This document shows, piece after piece, positions 1 through 8,632 of a stretch of 64,000 nucleotides of DNA. The translations under genes were made by a program, and so were the position numbers. The notes under the pieces are model-generated. The model was given only the letters and a program-made list of their open reading frames with translations. It was not told the origin of the DNA and made no database searches. This DNA comes from JALZMG01 sp963844175 (lineage in GTDB: Bacteria; Actinomycetota; Acidimicrobiia; Acidimicrobiales; Ilumatobacteraceae), in assembly GCA_963844175.1 (NCBI GenBank), contig CAWJNE010000002.1, forward strand, positions 151,744 through 215,743. The letters are read 5' to 3'. The stretch's first letter is position 1. Every line of letters starts with the position of its first letter.

Positions 1-587
1 AGGTGGACATGATCCAGTTGCACTGCCTCGTGGAAGAGGACGAGTGGCACGTCGCCCACGGTCCGGGCGGCGCCGTCGAGGCCCTGGCGCGTGCCCGTGA
101 CGAGGGGCTCGTACGGTTCATCGGGGTGACGGGCCACGGCACGCGCATCGCCCACATGCACCTGGCGTCGCTGGAGCGCTTCCCGTTCGACGCCGTGCTG
201 CTGCCGTACAACTGGTCGCTGCTGCAGGATCCGGGCTACGCCGCCGACGTCGAACTGCTGCTCGAACGCTGCGCCGACCAGCAGGTCGCCGTGCAGACCA
301 TCAAGTCGATCGCTCGGCGGCGCTGGCCCGCCGATGATGCGACGGCGCCGCGGTTCAGCTGGTACGAGCCGTTGCGCGATCCGGGTGCCATCGCCCGGGC
401 CGTGCGTTTCGTGCTCGCCGACGAGCAGCGGTTCCTCAACACCACGAGCGACGCCACCCTGCTGGCGCCCATCGTCGAAGCGGCGACCGGGCCGCTCGAC
501 GCTCCGGGTGGCGAGGAGCTCGACGCCGACGCCGACGCCTACGACATCACTCCGCTGTTCGACGGGGATGCCCTGGAGCGGATCTGA
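1..587 (+). CDS. Aldo/keto reductase family protein, C-terminal part (5' truncated by window edge)
   Basis: The open frame runs in from the left edge and ends at TGA 585-587, leaving about 195 residues. The fragment starts with IQLHCL and then reads GLVRFIGVTGHG, which fits the later strands of an aldo/keto reductase TIM barrel. A stretch around AVQTIKSIARRRW and a C-terminal helix region follow. The true start lies before the window. The substrate cannot be told. The next gene overlaps its stop or follows within about 60 bases, so the two are probably co-transcribed. Confidence 0.7.
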   Translation, partial: VDMIQLHCLVEEDEWHVAHGPGGAVEALARARDEGLVRFIGVTGHGTRIAHMHLASLERFPFDAVLLPYNWSLLQDPGYAADVELLLERCADQQVAVQTIKSIARRRWPADDATAPRFSWYEPLRDPGAIARAVRFVLADEQRFLNTTSDATLLAPIVEAATGPLDAPGGEELDADADAYDITPLFDGDALERI

Positions 588-1621
588 TCGGATCGCCCCC
601 GGCGTGGATCCTGCACGTCGACCTCGACCAGTTCCTGGCGGCCGTGGAGGTGCTCCGGCGGCCGGAGCTGGCCGGCCGGCCCGTCGTCGTCGGCGGTGAC
701 GGCGACCCGACCCGACCCCGCCAGGTCGTGGCGACAGCCTCGTACGAGGCCCGGGCGTTCGGGGTGCGTTCGGGGATGCCGCTGTCGACGGCGGCGCGCC
801 GGTGCCCCGGCGCCGTGTTCCTCCCCTCCGACCGTGCCGCCTACGACGCCTCGTCGGAGCGAGTGATGGCGACACTGCGCGCCCAGCCCGGCGCCATCGT
901 CGAGGTGTGGGGGTGGGACGAGGCCTTCGTCGGCGCGCCCACGGAGGATCCAGAGCGTTTCGCCGCCGACCTCCGGGCGGCGGTGCGCGCCGAGACCGGC
1001 CTGAGCTGCGCCGTCGGCATCGGCGAGACGAAGCTGCAGGCCAAGACGGCCACCGGCTTCGCCAAGCCGGGAGGCATCGCCGTGCTCACCCGCCGGGAGT
1101 GGATCCCGACCATGGGCCACCGGCCCGTCACCGCGCTCTGGGGCGTCGGGGGCCGCACCGAGCACCGCCTGGCCGAGCTCGGCATCCACACGGTCGTCGA
1201 GCTGGCGCGCGCCGATGAGCACACGCTGGCGGCAGCGTTCGGCCCGACGATCGGGCCGCACCTCAAGGTGCTCGGCCTCGGTGGCGACGACGCTCCGGTG
1301 TCCGGCGCGGCGTACGTCGCCAAGGGCCGCAGCCAGGAGGAGACGTTCGTCCGCGACCTCGTCGATCCGGCCGAGATCGGCATGCAGGTGGACCGGCTGG
1401 CGACGGCCGTCGCCGAGAGCGTGATCGCCGACGGGCGACGGGTCACCCACGTCGCGGTGAAGGTGCGGACGGCGACGTTCTTCACCCGCACGAAGATCGG
1501 CAAGCTCCAGGAACCGACGAGCGAGGTCGCCGTCGTCGTCGCCGGCGCCCGGCGGGTGCTCGCCCGCTTCGATCTCGAGCGGCCGGTACGCCTGCTCGGC
1601 GTGCGCGTCGTCCTGGAGTGA
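584..1621 (+). CDS. dinB: Y-family DNA polymerase (DinB/Pol IV-like)
   Basis: This is a translesion DNA polymerase of the DinB/Pol IV type. The N-terminal catalytic strand reads ILHVDLDQFLAAVE and is followed by YEARAFGVRSGMP, both family hallmarks. The second acidic pair is in VEVWGWDEAFVG, where SIDE is usual. The thumb/HhH part CAVGIGETKLQAKTATGFAKP and the little-finger domain follow, ending RLLGVRVVLE. The first GTG in frame is at 644, but that would cut off the catalytic Asp motif at 608-643. I therefore extend the gene to CTG 584, which overlaps the preceding stop. ATG, GTG and TTG are absent from the necessary stretch, so the start is unusual or the preceding gene is translationally coupled. 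Metal-binding acids are present, so it should be active, unlike ImuB. Confidence 0.88.
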   Translation: MIGSPPAWILHVDLDQFLAAVEVLRRPELAGRPVVVGGDGDPTRPRQVVATASYEARAFGVRSGMPLSTAARRCPGAVFLPSDRAAYDASSERVMATLRAQPGAIVEVWGWDEAFVGAPTEDPERFAADLRAAVRAETGLSCAVGIGETKLQAKTATGFAKPGGIAVLTRREWIPTMGHRPVTALWGVGGRTEHRLAELGIHTVVELARADEHTLAAAFGPTIGPHLKVLGLGGDDAPVSGAAYVAKGRSQEETFVRDLVDPAEIGMQVDRLATAVAESVIADGRRVTHVAVKVRTATFFTRTKIGKLQEPTSEVAVVVAGARRVLARFDLERPVRLLGVRVVLE

Positions 1622-1664
1622 CGGTCACGGTGGTCGATGACACCCCGCTGGTACGTTCCGCGCC

Positions 1665-2555
1665 GTGACGCTCGTCGAGGCCCCCCTGCTCGACGTGCGG
1701 CGCTCGCTCGGCTGGTACCGCCACGGCGGCGCCGACCCGACGACGCAGCTCACCGCGACGTCCATCACCCGGGCCAGCTGGACGCCCGACGGACCGGCCA
1801 CGGTGCGCCTCGACTGGGCCCAGTCGACCTTCGCCGTCGATGCCTGGGGTCCCGGGGCGGACCACGCCGCCCGGGCCGCCGTGGCGATGACCGGCGCCGA
1901 CCGGCTGCCAGCGGACCTCCCCGCCCACCACGACGTGATCGCCCGGGCCGCCCACGTCCACCGTGGGGTGCGCACCGGTGCCAGCGGCGACCTGTACCAC
2001 GCCCTGCTGCCGACGATCCTGGCCCAGCGGATCACGGGCGGTGAGGCCGTGCGGCAGTGGCGGCGCCTGTGCCTCGAGCTCGGACCGGTCGCGCCCGGCC
2101 CGGACCGGGCCCTGCGGCTGCCGCCCGACCCGCAGCGCCTCACCCGCCGGCCGGCGTGGTGGTTCCACCCGCTCGGCATCGAAGCCAAGCGAGCCCGCCC
2201 CCTCGCCGAGGTCGGCCGGCTCGCCGACCGGCTGTGGGACTGGGTGAGCCTCCCGGTCGACCAGCTGGCGGCCAAGCTGGCCCTCGTCCCCGGCATCGGG
2301 CAGTGGACGATCGGGTCGGTGCTCGGCCCGGTGTGCGGCGACGACGATGCCGTCCCGGTCGGTGACTACCACCTGCCCAACGTGGTCGCCTGGAACCTGG
2401 CCGGCGAAGCGCGCGCCGACGACGACCGCATGCTCGCGCTGCTCGCCCCCTACGTCGGGCAGCGCGGTCGTGTCCTGCGGCTCCTCACCATCGCCGGGCG
2501 GCGACCGCCGGCGTTCGGACCGCGCCGCCGGATCCTGCCGATGCACCGGTGGTGA
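1665..2555 (+). CDS. HhH-GPD DNA glycosylase (AlkA-like 3-methyladenine glycosylase)
   Basis: A base-excision repair glycosylase of 296 residues. The C-terminal half contains the helix-hairpin-helix KLALVPGIGQWTIGSVLG and the downstream loop VPVGDYHLPNVVAW, whose Asp is in the place of the catalytic Asp of AlkA-type enzymes. The N-terminal 100 residues resemble the AlkA N-domain in position but have weak motif content. GTG 1665 is chosen because it gives the expected length. It follows the DinB-like gene by 43 bases on the same strand, so the two form a small DNA-damage group. The exact lesion preference is not readable. Confidence 0.82.
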   Translation: MTLVEAPLLDVRRSLGWYRHGGADPTTQLTATSITRASWTPDGPATVRLDWAQSTFAVDAWGPGADHAARAAVAMTGADRLPADLPAHHDVIARAAHVHRGVRTGASGDLYHALLPTILAQRITGGEAVRQWRRLCLELGPVAPGPDRALRLPPDPQRLTRRPAWWFHPLGIEAKRARPLAEVGRLADRLWDWVSLPVDQLAAKLALVPGIGQWTIGSVLGPVCGDDDAVPVGDYHLPNVVAWNLAGEARADDDRMLALLAPYVGQRGRVLRLLTIAGRRPPAFGPRRRILPMHRW

Positions 2556-2645
2556 CGGCATGGGCATGGTGACCTCCAGCGCCGTGAACGCCCGACCGCC
2601 GGAGGCGGCTGGTACCTTGCCCCGGATGTCCAGGCGACGGCGGGA

Positions 2646-3884
2646 ATGACGATCACTCCTGCTCAGAGTGTGTCGCAACCGCGTCCGGACGACGCCCAGC
2701 CGACGACCGAAGCGGTGATCCCATCCGACGACCGGGCGGCCTGGCACCGTGCCATGCTCGTCGGGCTGTGCGCCTTCGTGGTGTCCCGCCTCTGCGTCCT
2801 GGCCGGCGCCGCCGTGCGGGCCAGCCAGATCACCGTCGACGCCAACCGGGACGGCGAGCCCATCCCCGGATCGCCCCTCAACCTGGTCACGAGGGTGCTG
2901 ACGCAGTGGGACGGCAACTGGTACCTGCGCATCGTCCGCGAGGGCTATCCACGGTCGATCCCGCCGGACATCACCTACGAGCAGCAGGAAGCGCGCGCCG
3001 CCTTCTTCCCGCTCTACCCGAACCTGGTGCGGGGGCTCGACGCCGTGCTCCCGGGTGGCGACGTGTTCGCCGCCCTCGCCCTGAACTTCGTCCTCGCCGT
3101 GGCGGCGGTCCTCCTCGTCGGCGTCCTGGCCCGGCGGCTGTTCGACGCCGAGGTCGCAGAACGGGCGATGGTCCTGTTCGCCGTGTTCCCGGGCAGCTTC
3201 GTCCTGTCGTTCGCCTACGCCGAGGCGCTCCTCATCGTGCTCGCCGCGGTGTGCCTGTGGTGCCTGCTCGAGGAGCGTTGGCTCCTCGCCGGCATCGTCG
3301 CCGCCCTGGCCACGGCGACACGCCCGAACGGCGTGGCGCTCGTCGCGGCGTGCGCCGTCGCCGCCGGCATCGCCATCTACCGCCGCCGTGACTGGTGGTC
3401 GATCGTGGCCCCGCTCCTCGCCCCGATCGGCTTCATCGCCTTCCAGGTGTGGCTCAGCGCGCACACCGGCGAGTCGACGCCCTGGTGGCGAGTGCAGCGC
3501 GAGGCATGGCGGGAGGGCACGAGCTTCGGCGCCACGGCGATCAGCAACACCCTCAGCTTCCTCACCCACCCGCTGGCCTCGCCCACCGACGCCCTCACCG
3601 CGGCGTCGCTGATCGCCCTGGGGGTCGGGCTGTGGTGCCTGTGGCGCAAGCGGCTGCCGTGGCCGATGGTCACCTACTGCGTCGTCGTCATCGGGCTGAT
3701 GCTGCTGCCGGCCACGGTCACCGCTCGGCCCCGCTTCCTGTTCACGGCGTTCCCGCTGTTCATCTGCGCCGCCGCGTGGTGGCCGCGCCGCGACCGCGCC
3801 GTCTGGGACCTGATCCTCGTCACGTGCGGCGCCGGCCTGACCGCCCTGACGGCGCTCTACGGCGTCTTCGGAGCCATCCCGTGA
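2646..3884 (+). CDS. PIG-V-like polytopic mannosyltransferase family protein
   Basis: An integral membrane protein of 412 residues with about ten hydrophobic segments. The first extracytoplasmic loop carries TQWDGNWYLRIVREGYP followed by FFPLYPNLVRGL, the signature of PIG-V-like GT-C mannosyltransferases; the WD acid pair is the likely catalytic region. The central part ATATRPNGVALVAA is also typical. It probably uses polyprenyl-phosphate-mannose as donor, and a candidate donor synthase is encoded nearby at 4658-5389. ATG 2646 gives a short soluble N-terminus before the first membrane span. The acceptor is unknown. Confidence 0.78.
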   Translation: MTITPAQSVSQPRPDDAQPTTEAVIPSDDRAAWHRAMLVGLCAFVVSRLCVLAGAAVRASQITVDANRDGEPIPGSPLNLVTRVLTQWDGNWYLRIVREGYPRSIPPDITYEQQEARAAFFPLYPNLVRGLDAVLPGGDVFAALALNFVLAVAAVLLVGVLARRLFDAEVAERAMVLFAVFPGSFVLSFAYAEALLIVLAAVCLWCLLEERWLLAGIVAALATATRPNGVALVAACAVAAGIAIYRRRDWWSIVAPLLAPIGFIAFQVWLSAHTGESTPWWRVQREAWREGTSFGATAISNTLSFLTHPLASPTDALTAASLIALGVGLWCLWRKRLPWPMVTYCVVVIGLMLLPATVTARPRFLFTAFPLFICAAAWWPRRDRAVWDLILVTCGAGLTALTALYGVFGAIP

Positions 3885-3924
3885 GCAGTGGGCGCGAGGG
3901 TTGCACGACCGAGCGAGCGATCCT

Positions 3925-4713
3925 GTGAGCGACGACACCGCCCGCCGGTGCCTGTCGGTGGTCGTGCCGTGCTTCAACGAGCGGGCGACCGTGCTGGAGG
4001 TCGTCGACAAGGTGCTGGCCTCGCCGTGGGTGGCCGAGGTGGTGCTGGTCGACGACGGGTCGACGGACGGCACGCGCCAGCTGCTGGCCACGCTCGACGA
4101 CCCGCGGCTGCAGATCCTGCTGCACGAGCGCAACGCCGGCAAGGGCGCCGCGTTGCGCACGGGCTTCGCCGCGGCCAGCGCCGACTACGTCATCGTCCAG
4201 GACGCCGACCTGGAGTACGACCCGGCGGAGTACTCCACGATGCTCGAGCCGTTGGAGTCCGGTGACGCCGACGTCGTCTTCGGCTCCCGGTTCCTCTCGG
4301 GTCGCCCGCACCGCGTCCTGTACTTCTGGCACTCGCTCGGCAACCGGATGCTGACCCTGCTGTCCAACATGTTCACCGACCTCAACCTCACCGACATGGA
4401 GACGTGCTACAAGGCCTTCCGCCGCGAGGTCATCCAGGGGCTCGACCTCGAGGAGGACCGCTTCGGCATCGAGCCCGAGATCACGGCCAAGGTCGCCCGG
4501 GGCCGGTGGCGGATCTACGAGGTCGGCGTGGCCTACGCCGGGCGCACGTACGCCGAGGGCAAGAAGATCGGGTGGCGCGACGGCTTCCGCGCCCTCGTGT
4601 GCATCGTGCGCTACTCCCCCATCGGCGAACGCCTGCGCCGGCGCCCACGGGGGCCGATCAGCCCGCCGGCTGTCGATGCATCGTCACGAGGTCGCGCAGC
4701 GCCCAGCGCGTGA
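3925..4713 (+). CDS. Glycosyltransferase family 2 (DPM/DPG synthase-like)
   Basis: A soluble GT-A fold enzyme of 262 residues. It has SVVVPCFNERATV at the start, VLVDDGSTDGTR for nucleotide binding, and the VIVQDADLEYDP acid pair as the DxD equivalent. GSRFLSG and DMETCYKAFRREV follow. These features match undecaprenyl-phosphate or dolichyl-phosphate sugar transferases. GTG 3925 is preferred over TTG 3901 because the latter lies in a GAGCGAGC-type intergenic element. Its last 56 bases overlap the end of the convergent gene at 4658-5389. It probably charges a lipid carrier for the membrane glycosyltransferases in this region. Confidence 0.85.
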   Translation: MSDDTARRCLSVVVPCFNERATVLEVVDKVLASPWVAEVVLVDDGSTDGTRQLLATLDDPRLQILLHERNAGKGAALRTGFAAASADYVIVQDADLEYDPAEYSTMLEPLESGDADVVFGSRFLSGRPHRVLYFWHSLGNRMLTLLSNMFTDLNLTDMETCYKAFRREVIQGLDLEEDRFGIEPEITAKVARGRWRIYEVGVAYAGRTYAEGKKIGWRDGFRALVCIVRYSPIGERLRRRPRGPISPPAVDASSRGRAAPSA

Positions 4714-5389
4714 CCAGCAGCATCGACTCGACGACGATCCGCCCCGACATCTTCGACCGGCCGTACCGCCGATCGGTGAACACGATCGGGGTCTCCATGA
4801 CCCGGCGATCGTGGCGCACGAGCCGGCGGACCAGCTCGGTCAGGAAGGCGTACCCCTCGGCCGCCGTCGTGGCCGGCTCGATCGCCCGCAGGGCATCGGC
4901 CCGATAGGCGCGGTAGCCCGAGGTGCAGTCGCGCACCTGCAGCCCGAGCACGAACGACGTGTACCGGTTGCCGAGGCGGGAGAGCACACGGCGGTGCAGC
5001 GGCCAGTCGACGGTCGCGCCTCCCGGCACGTACCGGCTGCCGATCACCGCGTCGGCGCCGGCGTCGATCAGCGCCAGCAGGTCCGGCAGCACCGTTGGGT
5101 CGTGCGAGAAGTCGACGTCCATCGAGACGATCACGTCGTAGTCCTCGTCGAGGGCCATCGCGAACCCCTGCCGGTAGGCGCTGCCGAGACCCTGCTTGCC
5201 CGGCCGGCGCAGCAGCTTGATCTGGCCGAGGTCAGAGGCCGTCTCTTCAACCAGGATCGCCGTGCCGTCCGGGCTGTTGTCGTCGACCACCAGGACGTCG
5301 GCGTCGGGGACCTCGGTGCGCACCGCGGTGAGCATGCGCTGGACGTTCTCGCGCTCGTTGTAGGTCGGCAAGACCACGACGACGCGCAT
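4658..5389 (-). CDS. Polyprenol monophosphomannose synthase
   Basis: A GT2 enzyme of 243 residues that transfers mannose from GDP-mannose to a polyprenyl phosphate. Motifs in order are VVVVLPTYNERENV, VLVVDDNSPDGTA, RRPGKQGLGSAYRQGF, VIVSMDVDFSHDP (the DxD-type metal site), IGSRYVPGGATVDWPLHR and RDCTSGYRAYR. These closely follow Dpm1/Ppm1 proteins. There is no C-terminal membrane domain, and the protein lacks the acyltransferase fusion seen in mycobacterial Ppm1. The gene sits 10 bases after the GT4 gene upstream, so both are probably one transcript. It may feed the PIG-V-like enzyme at 2646-3884. Confidence 0.9.
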   Translation of the reverse strand: MRVVVVLPTYNERENVQRMLTAVRTEVPDADVLVVDDNSPDGTAILVEETASDLGQIKLLRRPGKQGLGSAYRQGFAMALDEDYDVIVSMDVDFSHDPTVLPDLLALIDAGADAVIGSRYVPGGATVDWPLHRRVLSRLGNRYTSFVLGLQVRDCTSGYRAYRADALRAIEPATTAAEGYAFLTELVRRLVRHDRRVMETPIVFTDRRYGRSKMSGRIVVESMLLVTRWALRDLVTMHRQPAG

Positions 5390-5399
5390 CCCGCGCAGG

Positions 5400-6584
5400 C
5401 TAGTGGCGACCTCTGGCCGCCCGACGGCTCTTCACGGCGCGATGGAACACCCGCAGCACCCCGAGTGCCGAGGCATCCCAGGTCAGCGTTTGCGCTCGCG
5501 CCAGCGCGTCCGACGCCAGCCGCTGGCGCAGCGCGTCGTCCGAGAGCACGGTGGCCAGCGCCGCACCGAGGTCGGCCGGATCGGCCAGCAGCCCGGTCGT
5601 CCCGTTGACGACCGAGCACCGGTGCCCGCGGATGTCGGTCGCCACGGCGGGCGTGGCGCAGGCGGCACCCTCGGTCAGTGACAGGCCCCACCCCTCGGCC
5701 AGCGAGGCGCTGGCGACGACCCACGCTCGGCGGTACTCGTCACGCAGCCCCTCCCGGTCGAGGTGGCCTGGCAGCTCGATCCAGGCGCCCGCGTCGCGGT
5801 CGGCGATCCACCGCCGCAGGTCGTCGCGTTCGGGCCCGTCACCGATCAACCGCAGGCGCAGGTCGGGGACGCGCCGCCGCGCCTCCAGCGCCGCCTCCAG
5901 CAGCAGCCCGAAGCGCTTGACGGGGGCCATGCGGGCGACGGCGACGATCGACGGGTAGGGCGTGCGCTCACCACCGGGTGAGAAGAACGGGTCGACGCCG
6001 TTGTCGACCGCCGTCACCATCGCTGGGCGGAATCCGAGCTCCAGCAGCTCGTCGCGCGTCGCCGCCGACGGCGTCACCGTCTCCGTGCGGCGGTAGAAGG
6101 GCGGGGCCAGCCGCTTCTCGAGGAACCGGCCGGCCCCGGCCAGCGGTGCCGGCATCAGCTGGTCCCACATCGGCCCGTGGACGTGGTGGAGGATCATCAG
6201 GTGCGGCCGGCGGTACCAGACCGGTGAGAACCACGGCACGCCGTTCCAGATCTCGACCAGTGCGTCCGAGCGGCCCATGCGCCCGGCCAGCTCGGACACC
6301 ATCGTGCGCGGGAACACCGAGTACCGGCTCCCCCGGCGGACCACGGCGTAGCCGTTGCGGCGGTCCTCGGCCGGCTGACCGCGCGCCGCCGACGTGCGGT
6401 GCACGATGTCCAGGCCGGCAGCGGCCCACCGGCGCATGAACTCGTCGGCGTGGACCTCCGAGCCGCCGGCGTCCGGATCGTCCAGATCCCGCCACGCCAG
6501 GACGTGGACCCGGCGCACGCCGTGCGCCTTGATGTCGTCGACCAGCGACTGGATCGACGAGCCGGGATCGTCGACCGGGGGCAC
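5400..6584 (-). CDS. Glycosyltransferase family 4 (GT-B fold)
   Basis: A 394-residue GT-B enzyme. The N-domain contains HVLAWRDLDDPDAGGSEVHA, where the GGSE glycine-rich loop binds the donor or acceptor. The C-domain begins near IVAVARMAPVKRF and contains RLIGDGPERDDLR, ASLAEGWGLSLTEGAAC (the EGxG...E donor-ribose site) and a closing helix. The family is typical for retaining transfer of hexoses in envelope glycan synthesis. It is the first gene of a minus-strand pair with the polyprenol-phosphate mannose synthase. The donor sugar cannot be assigned. Confidence 0.85.
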   Translation of the reverse strand: MPPVDDPGSSIQSLVDDIKAHGVRRVHVLAWRDLDDPDAGGSEVHADEFMRRWAAAGLDIVHRTSAARGQPAEDRRNGYAVVRRGSRYSVFPRTMVSELAGRMGRSDALVEIWNGVPWFSPVWYRRPHLMILHHVHGPMWDQLMPAPLAGAGRFLEKRLAPPFYRRTETVTPSAATRDELLELGFRPAMVTAVDNGVDPFFSPGGERTPYPSIVAVARMAPVKRFGLLLEAALEARRRVPDLRLRLIGDGPERDDLRRWIADRDAGAWIELPGHLDREGLRDEYRRAWVVASASLAEGWGLSLTEGAACATPAVATDIRGHRCSVVNGTTGLLADPADLGAALATVLSDDALRQRLASDALARAQTLTWDASALGVLRVFHRAVKSRRAARGRH

Positions 6585-6643
6585 GACCGCAGGACGCTAG
6601 CGATCCACGCCGGCGCCAGCTCGCGGGCGGCGCGATCCACGAG

Positions 6644-7012
6644 ATGACGCCGGACCGTAAGCTCTCGCCGCTCATGCCGACGCTCCCGCCCCCGCGCGCC
6701 ATCGCCGAGTTCAGCGATCACCTCGTGGCCCACGACCTCCCAGGGTTGCCGGCCGAGCGTCGGGCCGAGGTCGTCGCCTTCGCCGGCCGGCGAATCGCCG
6801 CGATGCCGTCGCCAATGCGCATCGGCGTCGGGTTCGTCGCCGCCGCCACCGGCGCCGCCGCCCACCTGGCCGGAGGTCGGCGCGTCGCTTCGCTGGCCGC
6901 CCGCCGGCCGCTGCCCGTGCTCGGCGAGTACGTCCGCCTGGTGCGATCGCTCGCCTACGCCTACGTGTGGGAGACGTGGCCCGACACGGCGCCCGACGGC
7001 TCGCCAGCATGA
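6644..7012 (+). CDS. Small hypothetical protein
   Basis: I do not recognise this 122-residue protein. It contains a run of small hydrophobic residues (RIGVGFVAAATGAAAHLAGG), perhaps one membrane-associated helix, followed by a basic region and a C-terminal stretch rich in Tyr and Trp (EYVRLVRSLAYAYVWETW). ATG 6674 is an alternative start that would shorten it by ten residues. The codon pattern is GC-rich like its neighbours, supporting a real gene. It precedes the GMC oxidoreductase on the same strand, separated by a duplicated repeat. Its size, hydrophobic run and position suggest, without proof, a small helper subunit for the oxidoreductase. Confidence 0.6.
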   Translation: MTPDRKLSPLMPTLPPPRAIAEFSDHLVAHDLPGLPAERRAEVVAFAGRRIAAMPSPMRIGVGFVAAATGAAAHLAGGRRVASLAARRPLPVLGEYVRLVRSLAYAYVWETWPDTAPDGSPA

Positions 7013-7013
7013 G

Positions 7014-7216
7014 CGAGCGAGCGAATCATCGTTACGGTCGTTCGCTCACTGGTGCCCCTCGGGGGCACGGTCGGTTGAGCCGTCGCCCAACTCGATGGTG
7101 CACCAATGAGCGAGCGAGTCATCGAGCGAGCGAATCATCGTTACGGTCGTTCGCTCACTGGTGCCCCTCGGGGGCAACGGTCGGTTGAGCCGTCGCCCAA
7201 CTCGGATGGTGCACCA
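7014..7216 (+). repeat. Imperfect direct duplication of a 92-94 bp hairpin-containing unit
   Basis: Copy one is 7014-7105 and copy two 7123-7216. They differ mainly by two single-base insertions. Each begins CGAGCGAGCGAATCATCG and ends GATGGTGCACCA directly before a TGAG start-like tetranucleotide. Inside each unit GAGCGAA pairs with TTCGCTC, and TGCCCC pairs with GGGGCA around a short loop, so each copy can fold into two hairpins. Copy two ends exactly where the GMC oxidoreductase start GTG lies. Parts of this unit recur elsewhere in the window (28139-28154 inverted; 31587-31598). Confidence 0.9.
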
Positions 7217-8632
7217 GTGAGTGACCGGCTCGAGACGGACGTCCTCGTCATCGGCTCCGGGGCCGGCGGTGCGCCGACCGCAGCGCTGGCCGCCGAGGCC
7301 GGCCGTGACGTCGTCGTGCTCGAGGAGGGACCGCTCGTGCGCCAGGGCGAGGTCGTGCCGTTCTCACTCGACCAGATGGGACGCCAGTACCGGGCCGGCG
7401 GCGTCACACCGGCGCTGGGGCTGCCGTCCATCACCTACACCGAGGGGTGCTGCGCAGGCGGCGGCACGGAGGTCAACAGCGGGCTGTACCGCCGCCCGCC
7501 CGAGGACGTGCTGGCCCGCTGGGGACTGGCCGGCGAGGCCGCAGCGGAGGTCTACGCGATCTGCGACGAGGTGGAGAAGGAGCTGACGGTCCAGACCGTG
7601 CCCGGGGCGCAGCTGCCGGCCAGCGAGGCGTTGCGTCGCGGCGCTGCGGCCCTCGGCTGGCAACACGACGAGAGCCCGCGGTGGATGGAGTACCCGGCCG
7701 GTCCGGCGGCGTGGCAGGGCCGCCGGCGGAGCATGACCGAGACGTACCTGCCACGGGCCGAGTCGGCGGGCGCCCGGCTGCTCACCGGACACCGGGTCGA
7801 CCGGTTGATCATCGACGACGGCCGGGCCGTGCGCGCCGAGCTGACGACGGCAGACGGCCGCCACGACACGATCGACTTCCGCGACGTCTTCGTCTGCGGC
7901 GGGGCGATCCAGACGCCGGCGTTGCTGCAGCGTTCCGGTCTGCGCCGGGGGATCGGCCGCACGCTCGCCGTGCACCCGACCGTGAAGCTGGCCGCCCGCT
8001 TCAACGACGAGGTGAACGTCGCCGACGACGTCCCCGTGCACCAGGTCAAGGAGTTCGCCCCCGACCTGTCGTTCGGCGGATCGGCGTCCAACCCGGGGCT
8101 GGTGGCGCTGGCGCTGAGCGATTCGTGGGACCGGTTCCGCGACTCGGTCACCGACTGGCGCCGGTTGGCGGTGTACTACGCGGCGATCACCAGCGAAGGG
8201 CGCGGGCGCGTCGTGGCCGTCCCCGGCCTCCGCGACCCGGTGGTCACCTACCGCTTGACGCGGCGCGACAAGGACCTGCTCGGTCAGGGACTCGCCCGCC
8301 TGGCGCTGCTGCTGCTGGAGGCCGGCGCCACGGACGTGTACCCGTCCTACCGCGGTGCGCCGTTCGTGCGCCGGCGGTCCGACTTGGCGACCCTGCGGGC
8401 CACGTTCTCGGCCAGCCGGGCCAGCGTGATGACCGTGCACCTCTGTTCGACGGTTCCGTTCGGGACGTCCGACGACGCCCCGGCCGACCCGACCGGGCGG
8501 CTCCGGTCGTCCGCCAACATCTGGGTCAACGACGCCTCGCTGCTGCCCGACGCACCGGGCGTCAACCCGCAGGCGTCGGTGATGGCGTTGGCCATCCGCA
8601 ACGTCCGGCACTACCTCGGGTCCGCCCGGTGA
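7217..8632 (+). CDS. GMC family FAD-dependent oxidoreductase
   Basis: A 471-residue flavoprotein. The N-terminal Rossmann motif is VLVIGSGAGGAPTAALAAEAG followed by VVVLEEGP, the FAD-binding fold. TEGCCAGGGTEVNSGLY matches the conserved GMC segment near the flavin. The C-terminal part with WVNDASLLPDAPGVNPQASVMALA is the GMC C-terminal signature. Cholesterol oxidase-like and long-chain alcohol oxidase-like members share this layout; the substrate is not readable. The open frame extends upstream to 7106, but that extension is entirely encoded by the duplicated repeat, so GTG 7217 is the better start. It overlaps the next gene by 4 bases. Confidence 0.88.
   Translation: MSDRLETDVLVIGSGAGGAPTAALAAEAGRDVVVLEEGPLVRQGEVVPFSLDQMGRQYRAGGVTPALGLPSITYTEGCCAGGGTEVNSGLYRRPPEDVLARWGLAGEAAAEVYAICDEVEKELTVQTVPGAQLPASEALRRGAAALGWQHDESPRWMEYPAGPAAWQGRRRSMTETYLPRAESAGARLLTGHRVDRLIIDDGRAVRAELTTADGRHDTIDFRDVFVCGGAIQTPALLQRSGLRRGIGRTLAVHPTVKLAARFNDEVNVADDVPVHQVKEFAPDLSFGGSASNPGLVALALSDSWDRFRDSVTDWRRLAVYYAAITSEGRGRVVAVPGLRDPVVTYRLTRRDKDLLGQGLARLALLLLEAGATDVYPSYRGAPFVRRRSDLATLRATFSASRASVMTVHLCSTVPFGTSDDAPADPTGRLRSSANIWVNDASLLPDAPGVNPQASVMALAIRNVRHYLGSAR

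Noticed and set aside
1482..4160. An 892-codon minus-strand open frame
   Set aside because: It spans three recognised plus-strand genes and gives Arg/Gln/Gly-rich sequence with no domain.
7106..7216. N-terminal extension of the GMC oxidoreductase
   Set aside because: The extension is fully encoded by the repeat unit. The FAD motif begins shortly after GTG 7217, as expected for the family.
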